Source of the DNA: Paragordius varius
Lineage: Eukaryota; Nematomorpha
DNA: 64,000 bases
Reading direction: 5' to 3'
Assembly: GCA_964247055.1 (NCBI GenBank)
Contig: OZ176054.1
Location: 6,014,001 to 6,078,000 of the forward strand
Made by a program: the position numbers and the translations under genes. Each line of letters starts with the position of its first letter. Within the stretch, counting starts at the first letter, position 1. Below, in pieces: positions 56,019 to 64,000 of this stretch. A model generated the notes under the pieces. It did no database searches and was not told where the DNA came from. It was given only the letters and a program-made list of their open reading frames with translations.

Positions 56019-59000
56019 CTAATAATTTTTCTGAGGGCGCCCACGATTGTCTTGTCCTTTTTTGGGACCTCTTCTGTGATCGATATTGTCCTTATATTTT
56101 TTATTACGGCTTATGGCTAGTCCTGAGGCACGTTTGCTAGAGTAATTGGTTGAGGTTCTTGACTTCATACTTTTACCGGATGAGCCTCTCCCGTATCCGG
56201 ATTTTTCAGTTTGATATTGACTTCTTTTTCCGGAACGCGGGCGTCCCATTTTATTGCTTACTTTTCTGCCATCCACATTTTCACCCTGAGTCTAAAAATG
56301 TTGAAAATAAATTTTTAGGTATTTTATATTCTGATTTTATAAATATAAATAAATTAGGAATACAGAATACTTTTACACTAAAGGAAAACATTAAACTTAC
56401 CTTATAACGTTTTAACCCATATCGTCCGCTCTTAGTACTCTTCTTTTGCTTTGAAGGATTCTGATATTGATAGTTCCCGTCATTTCCCAAATCTTCCATC
56501 AATTCTTCGTATTCACTTGAGCTAACTTCAGTGCTACTGCTGGACATGGCTTCACTGGAAGAGCTTGCGCTTGACGATGAAGGGCTCGTTGTTGAAGGAG
56601 GAGTGTAATCATTGTCGCTTGCACTGGTGCTGCTGTAATTAGTTTCCATCAATGAGGTTATGCTTTCGGAATCGGATTCTGATTGGTTATTTTGGCTTTG
56701 GTTCTGATTGTACTTGTTACTTCGACCACCAACTTTTCTTCCCGAACGACCGTTGTACGATTTATCTTGGCCACTTGCCAATTTATAACGACGACGACGG
56801 CGCATGTTGGATTGCTGTCCCTTCTTTTTAGATGACATCATATTACCACCACGCATTTGACTTAAACTATAATTACCACTATCAGATGCATTATAGTTAT
56901 TGTTTTGGGATCGTTTAGACGAGGAAGTGGTTCTCATACGTTTTCGTTTGTTTCCAGATTGATAATTTGGAGGCAGTTTACCTTCACGCTCCGCCTCGCT
57001 ATCACTAATAAATTGACCAGTCTCATCATCACGTTCAGGCATACGCTTGTATTTGCGCCCATCCATATCCGTGCCCGCTACGTATCGTTTGTTAGAACTG
57101 GAATTTTTTTTCTTTGAATATTGACTACTATTATTATAATTATTATCATCATAATTCTGCCTTTGCATATTCATACCAGAGCTATCATTATTATTGCTCC
57201 TGTAGCGTTTATATTTTTTGGGATGGCTTTGGGTGTAGCCTTGTGGCAATTTTCCTTCTCGTTCGGCTTCGCTATCACTGATAAATTGGCCGGTTTCATT
57301 ACGTTCTGGCATTCGCCTGGGATGTTTACGCCCATCCATTTCAGTACCTTCAACAGTACCTACCTTGAACCCGTATTTGGTTCTGTGGCTGGAGCCCGTT
57401 TGATAAGATCCTTGATTGTCATATTCTTGTTCACTTTCACTGCTGCTGTACTGATTTTCTTGTTGACCCATTCTTTTTGGATGTTTGCGTCCGTCCATTT
57501 CAGTTCCTTCAACTGTACCCTTTTTGTAACCATATTTGGTTCTGTTACTACTAGTGCCACTATTGTAACTTTGATTTTGATAATTATTACTGTTATCATG
57601 TTGTTGGGACATTTGTTTATTCGGATGCTTACGGCCATCCATTTCGGTTCCTTCAACTGTACCTTTTTTGAATCCATATTTGGTTCTGTTGCTGGAGCCA
57701 GTTTGATAGGAACCTTGGTTGTTGGAGTCTTGTTCGGCTTCGCTGCTTTCATATTGATCATCTTGTTGTTGAGACATTCTTTTAGATGGATGTTTGCGAC
57801 CATACATTTCAGTTCCTTCTACCGTGCCCTTTTTGTATCCATACTTGGTCCTGTTGCTACTACTAGTATAATTGCTACTTTGATTTTGCGAATTCGACGA
57901 TAATTTTCTTTCGCGTTCAGCCTCACTATCACTAATGAATTGACCAGTTTCGTTTCTTTCTGGCATTCTTCTAGGATGCTTGCGGCCATCCATTTCAGTT
58001 CCCTCAACAGTACCCTTTTTATAGCCATACTTTGTCCTGTTGCTACTTTTATAGTTTTCGTTAGAGTCATTTTCATGCTCAACATCATGTTGTTGAGACA
58101 TTTGTTTATTCGGATGCTTGCGCCCATCCATTTCGGTTCCTTCTACTGTTCCTTTTTTATATCCATATTTTGTTGTATTACTACTGCCACCATAATTATT
58201 ATGGCTATTTTGTTGATTCCCGGATGATAATTTTCCTTCGCGTTCGGCTTCACTATCACTAATAAATTGACCAGTTTCGTTTCTTTCTGGCATTCTTCGA
58301 GGATGTTTGCGGCCATCCATTTCAGTTCCCTCAACTGTTCCCTTTTGATAACCATACTTAGTCCTATTGCTACTTGAATAATTGTGGGCTTCGTTGGATT
58401 CATCTCCCTCGTCGTTCTCATGTTGAGACACTTGTCTGTTCGGATGCTTGCGTCCATCCATTTCTGTTCCTTCGACGGTACCTTTCTTATATCCATATTT
58501 CGTTGTATTGCTACTCTTTTGACTACCTCCATATTGGTTGTTATAATTTGATTTTGAATTCCTGTCAGGATGTTTGCGTCCATCCATTTCAGTACCCTCC
58601 ACAGTGCCTTTTTTGAAACCATATTTGGTCCGATTGCTGTTAGAACCTTGGGTTTGATCCATGCGTTCTTCATCTGAATCACTCTCATCATAGTAATGCT
58701 TATTGAGTGGTCCTCCCATGTTACCCTTCATGCCGCCGTTTAAACGATAATTGTACCCATACATCTTGGTTAATTTATGAGAGGAATCATCGTTATAATT
58801 TTCATTCATTTGATCGTTATTACTGACACCATCACTATAATTATAATTTCCTTTTTCAGAATATTTATTGACCTTATGTTGGGTAAAACCTTGAGGCAAC
58901 TTTCCCTCCCGTTCAGCCTCGCTGTCACTTATAAATTGTCCCGTTTCATTACGTTCAGGCATTCGTTTGTGTTTACGACCATCCATTTCAGTTCCTTCTA

Positions 59001-61324
59001 CCAATCCATTTGTTCCATTTTTCTGATGAGTGGCAGAATATTGGTCATTTTCATTGTTGTCCATTTCTTTGTTGTTACGTTTTGAGTTGCTTTTATTATA
59101 AGAACCGTAATTATAGTTACCAGATTGTTGAGAGTGGCTGTTGCTCTTCTGTTGGTTTTTTTGCAAACCATGAGAAGGGAGTTTACCTTCACGCTCTGCC
59201 TCACTGTCACTAATGAATTGGCCGGTTTCATCATCGCGTTCAGGCATGCGTTTATTTTTTCTACCATCCATTGCTGTCCCAGCAACACCTCCTTTATTGG
59301 AAGAATATTGTTGATTTTGGGAATAGTTGTTAGATCTATTGCGACTTTGCTGTTGATTAGTGTTGTTGTTGGATGATTGTGATGAATTCGATGATTTCGA
59401 ACCAGTCATTTTGTTGTAATTGTCTTCACTTGAATCCGAAGTTTTTCGCACAAACTGCCCCAAACTATTTCTTTCCGGCATTTTTTTATTGTTCTTAGAT
59501 TGGGATTTTTGTGTTTCGCCTTCCCCACCATAACTATTAGATGACATGCGTCTATCGTGATCTTCAAAACCCTCTACAATAATAATTGTAATAAAATAAG
59601 TCATAAAAACTTAAAACAAAAACTTTTAATGGCTAATTTCAGCATGCAAAGCGAAGAAAGGAATTCTATTTTTTTCCCATATAGTATAAAATAAAAAAAA
59701 CCCGATAATTAATGAAACACATTCCACAATTCACTTTATTATACAAAATAATAGATCCAATTCTCATGAAATATGTTATTTAATCACCCAAAATAGATAT
59801 TTTTTAATCGTATTAAATCAATTGTACAATAACCGATAGAGGTGAACATATTAATTAAAGCGCCCCATAGCTGAAAAAATGAATATCCCCGTTATATTAA
59901 GTATTGAGAATTTTGTACCGAAAATTGGGGAATAAATATTTTAAATAGTTGGATAATTGCCATTAATTACTGAGAGCTAAAGGTAATATACCATATTTAA
60001 CTATGAAAAAAATTAGGGCATAATATATCATTGGATAAACTTTGGATGGTGATACATTCAAATGTATTTTAAACTTCCTCCTTTGTGTAAGTGCCTTAAA
60101 TATTTAAAATATTAAAATTTGGCAGCAACAAAACATAGATTTAATTATTTACACTATATATATAATTAACCCTTTTAATTCGCCATCTAATAGACGCGAA
60201 TGAAATATTTTCAAATTTGCCTTTATACATGTCGTCACATAATTAAGATTCTAATAATTTAAAATCGACCGATTTTTTATAGAGGGTATACTGCGATGTG
60301 GCACCCTGATTTTGACTTCTATGACCAGCTAACTATTTAATGGTACTACCAACTTGGAGAATAAAAAATCTCTCAAATATAATAAATAGAATAAACCATC
60401 CTTATCGTTGGTATCATTCGACATTTTATTCCCAGACTTATTCCCATTTAACTGATAGCGTGAGCTTGTCTCCGTTGCTGGCATTTCGTTTGATGGGTTC
60501 GCCACTTGAATTTTAATGTTTATCGATTTCGATGCAACTGACTCGCTTACAATAGTTTTTAGTTCAGAGCTGTAAAACGCCAAATATATATAGTAAAAAT
60601 TAAAATTAAACGAACAAATTGTAAAAATATTAACACAAATAGTTTGTACAATCATAGTTTTTATAAAATTGCAAAATATGAAATTTAGATTATATTAATA
60701 AAATAATCAATTATAATACGTTATTTATAATCGTAAATATATAATTAATCAAGCAATAATTTAGACAAAAAAATATTTGGAAAGATTACGTTTGGTCCGT
60801 AAAATTTCCAGTAAATTATAATGAAATTAAGTACACTGCTTGTATTGACGAATTTATTAACAAAACAAAAAATTTAAAAAGTACTGTGCCGTAACAAAAT
60901 AATTATGTTAACGTGTTTAAATTAATTAATAAAGTTTAATAAATGAGCCCAATATCAAAAATTATTATATCACGCACCTAACATTATAACAAAAAAATTA
61001 ATTATATATTTAGAATTAATAAATGGACGGTTATAAAATCCACTTCCTAAAAATATAATGTTATAAACGCATTAAAATTGATATTTACGGATTAACTATA
61101 TGCTGTTCAATGTTTGTTGGTATTGAATAATCTGAGCTATTGAAAAGAGGATCAAAATTAAATGGCTAATCAATTAATGATATATCAACCTTTTCAGCAA
61201 TTGGGGTTGTATCGTTATTATCAGAATTATTTACAATCAAATCAAGTTCTTCAAATATCTATGGTAAATTTACTATGAGGTAATGCAATTTTTTTACAAT
61301 ATAAGAATAATGGTATACCGGCAT
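56019..61324 (-). CDS. ~1263-aa repetitive basic protein with AT-hook-like tail
   Basis: Exons (5' to 3'): 61298-61324, 61190-61258, 61089-61165, 60397-60569, 56401-59573, 56019-56291; 3792 nt with all phases agreeing. The N-terminal ~115 residues are acidic and not repetitive. The 3.2-kb exon encodes about seven copies of MPERNETGQFISDSEAERE and about twelve of GTVEGTEMDGRKHP (nine preceded by YGYKK or YGFKK), spaced by Asn/Ser/Gln-rich linkers. A Ser-rich acidic stretch and an Arg-rich cluster (MRRRRRYKL) follow. The last exon has NKMGRPRSGKR and NRGRPQK, AT-hook-like GRP cores among basic residues. This suggests a DNA- or RNA-associated nuclear protein. The repeats faintly recall bacterial stress proteins with PERDExGRF motifs. 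Intron 2 is 24 nt and intron 1 is 39 nt; the ATG at 61324 is tentative. Confidence 0.75.
61166..61189 (-). other. 24-nt mini-intron of the repetitive-protein gene
   Basis: Reads GTTGAT..GATTAG and ends in an in-frame TAG if retained. Its removal joins TTPIAEK to PFNFDPLFNSSDYSIPTN, which continues in phase into the exon at 60569. Length divisible by three, so retention would insert eight residue positions ending in a stop. Confidence 0.6.
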
Positions 61325-61800
61325 ACACCCGTTCCAAAAATTACGGGATATAGGTTTTTGGTAAGTTGTGGTAAATTTTAATCTAAGTGCTATAGAGTTG
61401 GGGAAAGATCCAATATGATTAGTAATGTATTGGCCAAATTTTGCTTTGAGGTGAAAAGATTTGCGGATAATGGTGAAGCAAAAAAATAATTTTATGGTAA
61501 AATTTTTAATAATAAATTTATTGAGCGCTGAAATTTTATAGCTTAAATGACTTTGTAAAAATTGTTATATATTACAAAACCGATTAACGACATTAAATCA
61601 TGAATCGGCAAATAAGAAACAAATAAGTTACTAATTATATCATAAACACCAAAGGGGGCCATAAATCACTCCTAATTTTTCATCTATTATTCGCGGGTTA
61701 TGTCTGGTAATAAAATATTGTGTTTGAATTAAATATCAATTATTTATTAATAGATTATAATCAAATAGAGTATGATGAAATTATATATTAAATATATTAA

Positions 61801-62192
61801 TTAATCAAAAAAATCTTCAATATCAATGTTGGGGTTTAACAAATCTTCACCAAACGGTTTAACGTTAATTTGATTTAGAATCAGGTTTTCTATTGTTTCC
61901 TCCATCCCAGTGTCACCTATTAATGTAGCTCCGCGGACATATAAGGCATCTTTGGTCCTGTAAATGAATATTAAAATTTAATCAATTAAGGGTAGGTTAT
62001 AAATAGAATTTGAACATGACCCAAATTACTAAGCCTAACTTAGTTACCAACAGATATATTTGGGTGAACAAATATTTATTTTTAATAAAATATTAAAAAA
62101 AGCTGGTTAACGTCCCCTGGTTAAAGTAATGGACAATAAAAAATATTATACAAGTTATATGCCTTGAGCAAAAACTCGTAATCGTCTGTATG
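61801..62192 (-). CDS. unrecognised gene, two 3' exons
   Basis: The terminal exon 61801-61957 reads [18 protein letters not shown], then [18 protein letters not shown] and [15 protein letters not shown] before TAA, after a TTTACAG acceptor. A plausible upstream exon, 62152-62192 ([13 protein letters not shown] plus two bases), joins in phase through a 194-nt intron with a GTATAA donor. Together they give a soluble, acidic-tailed C-terminus of 65 residues. Earlier exons were not found and may lie within 62200-64000 or beyond the window. I do not recognise the family. Confidence 0.5.
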
Positions 62193-63040
62193 CTTGATAC
62201 CATTGGAATATATTTAATATGAGGGCATTTTTTAGTTTTTACATTGGTGATTAAATCTTTTCGAAATCAAATATTATTATGCCATATGTCTCAAATTACC
62301 ATAAATTATTTTTAAAATTTATTAATGGCGACTGTTAATTTTTTGGATGTTATTAGCAAGCCTAAAAAGGTAAAAAAATTTTATACATAATGCATGAACG
62401 TTAGCAGCGCAATTTAATTAAATTATATAACAAATTTTACGTATAAAATTATGAAATCATCTTAAGCGCTTTCAAAGTGAGCTGAATATATTTTATTGAA
62501 TACACAAAACTATTGTTTGGTAAAACATTAATTAAAACACAAATATAAAATAAAATTGGAATTAGTATTCAATTATATGGGTGTAAGTTGCCAAAATTTT
62601 GGCTTGGACTTAAACTCTGTTGATCAAAAATTAGAGCCAAATTACTCACCAATTTATGTTTGAAAACGTGAAATATCACTTTGGATATGAATTTAAGTTT
62701 AGAGACTCATTTATTCTTTTTAGGGGTAAGGACATAAATTATATCAGGATTTGTGCAAGCTTTAACCCTCCAGGGATGACCTTCCATATAGTGTGGGAAA
62801 GCGCCCTACCTAGCAAACAATACCGCCTTTAATAATCTCTCTGGATAAAGTATCAATTTGGAGCATAAATCAAATTAAGTCTTTTCAACATTTGCGCTTC
62901 AAATCCGTCATGGCCAAAGCAGAATTCAAATCATGAAATATAAACAAACCATGACTTGTCATATAAAAGTGAGACCTTAAAGTGCCGTATAATGAGTCCA
63001 AGACTCTTTTGCGAAAAATAAAATGTCAATGGCTTTACAT
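62193..63040. other. spacer; possible unfound 5' exons
   Basis: A TTGGTGAGTAA sequence read on the minus strand near 62650 is a strong donor-like site, but the preceding frame is short. The patch 62755-62830 is less AT-rich without a recognisable feature. Nothing else supported. Confidence 0.3.
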
Positions 63041-63907
63041 CAGGGCTTCGAATTCGGCCGAAAAAAGTGAAACCGGAAACAATAATGGTCGGTTCTAAAA
63101 TATAAACCGGTTGACCCGGAACCGGATTAGTTAAATTAGTGGTTCGGGAATCGTTTTTGACATATAAAACCGGTTCCTAAGCTGGCTGACATTTGATATA
63201 GCAAAATAAATTTTACATTTAAAAATCTAGCACAAAGGTAATGGAGTATATACTCTATTATTATTATTATTATCACATTTTTAGAAAAATTTCTATGGTT
63301 TAAAAAATTTAACCTTAGCGATTCCGATGTTGTCAAATACTCGAAATTAAAACAAGGGGATAGCTTCGTTCCGATAGTCATCTATTTAAAATCGGGATAG
63401 GTTATCTCCTAATTTTACTCGTTTCCAATACACTATCATACGGTTATTTTTCAGATATGATGCCCTGTAACATACTCATTTGCAACAGTTTTGTATTACA
63501 ATATGATCGTATGAATGTTGTATTGGGTAATAATATTTATAATTTATTAGCTGTCCAATAATTAAGCTATCTCCATATTAATACGTTTATAGACTCTATA
63601 TATATAAATAGGGAGCCAACTGTCATAATTAGCTCATTTTTGATCACAGGTCTATGGTTTAAAATATGATTTTGAACGGGGCTTTAAAATCAAAAATCCA
63701 TCGTAACATAGGAGTGATTTCAGATGAATCAGAAATTTATCACACGATATATTATTTTAATAAAGTATTTTAAACAATTTTAAAATTTCTTTTTTACAAA
63801 AGAAAAACTTATTTGGCCTTTGTAGCCGAAACCAAGTTAATTCCATCCCAACAGAACCGGTTTCTGCTAAAATCAAAACTGACAGTTCTGCGGGTTTCGA
63901 AGCCGTG
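63041..63907. mobile_element. hAT-like inverted-repeat element rich in AACCGG
   Basis: Begins CAGGGCTTCGAATTCGGCC and ends GGGTTTCGAAGCCGTG; the terminal 12 bases match at ten positions when inverted. GAACCGG, GGTTCC and AAACCGG words crowd both subterminal regions (63070-63175 and 63850-63895). Flanking octamers CTTTACAT and TTTGAAAT agree only partly. No transposase is encoded. Probably a non-autonomous hAT. Confidence 0.5.
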
Positions 63908-64000
63908 TTTGAAATTAAATTTAAGATAAAATTCATATGCTAAAAATATAAAATATTAAAAACTAAAAAAGTTTAAACTTTAAACTAAATTATCAAAAAA

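Noticed and set aside
57121-57903. 260-codon plus-strand frame and several others opposite the repetitive-protein exon
   Set aside because: They are antisense or out-of-frame shadows of the long minus-strand exon; its repeat period being a multiple of three keeps them open.
1-64000. tRNA, rRNA, snRNA genes and CRISPR arrays
   Set aside because: No cloverleaf, rRNA core segment or snRNA signature could be recognised, and no array of identical repeats with regular unique spacers exists; the regular repeats found are tandem or inverted transposon parts.

Overview
The window is AT-rich, repeat-laden eukaryotic DNA carrying genes with animal-type architecture: an asparaginase fused to ankyrin repeats, a Tousled-like kinase, a NOL12/RRP17-type nucleolar protein and a cytochrome b561 domain protein. 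All were rebuilt here by conceptual splicing. The most telling trait is intron size. Fifteen introns are only 22-27 nt long, each GT..AG and each required to keep a conserved protein in frame; they coexist with ordinary introns of 57-1709 nt. Introns averaging about 26 nt have been reported from dicyemid mesozoans, so a dicyemid or similarly reduced parasitic animal is my best guess, but the sequence alone does not prove the lineage.

Layout. 1-3.6 kb: non-coding DNA and dispersed repeats. 3.6-6.5 kb: a Tc1/mariner-IS630 transposon with TA target duplication and ~173-bp terminal inverted repeats. 7.6-13.7 kb (+): asparaginase/lysophospholipase-like gene, 15 exons. 14-24.9 kb: a repeat field with an element holding a hammerhead-like hairpin (16.4-17.0 kb), a 900-bp palindromic element (17.2-18.1 kb), two foldback elements whose arms are 21-bp tandem repeats (18.5-20.0 and 21.1-22.3 kb), a 492-bp inverted-repeat element, and SINE-like tracts. 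24.9-25.5 kb (+): NOL12-like gene in which all four introns are 22-24 nt. 28.4-37.6 kb (-): Tousled-like kinase, 20 exons. 39.9-41.5 kb: a decayed hAT element with ZMYM/DUF4371-type transposase. 43.6-47.8 kb: a Ty3/gypsy LTR retrotransposon fossil, recent by LTR similarity but broken. 49.1-49.9 kb (+): cytochrome b561-like gene with three 22-23-nt introns. 56.0-61.3 kb (-): a gene for a ~1263-aa repetitive, basic, low-complexity protein with AT-hook-like tails. 61.8-62.2 kb (-): 3' exons of an unrecognised gene. 63.0-63.9 kb: a hAT-like inverted-repeat element.

The genes do not form a pathway. What ties the window together is genome biology. The tiny introns sit at the 5' ends of the long genes (introns 1-3 of both the asparaginase and the kinase) while later introns are ordinary and have collected repeats. 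The resident Tc1/mariner transposase also carries a 22-nt intron, which suggests it has lived long under the same splicing machinery. Exon coordinates come from reading frames, splice-site dinucleotides, phase matching and recalled family sequences; no alignment could be run.
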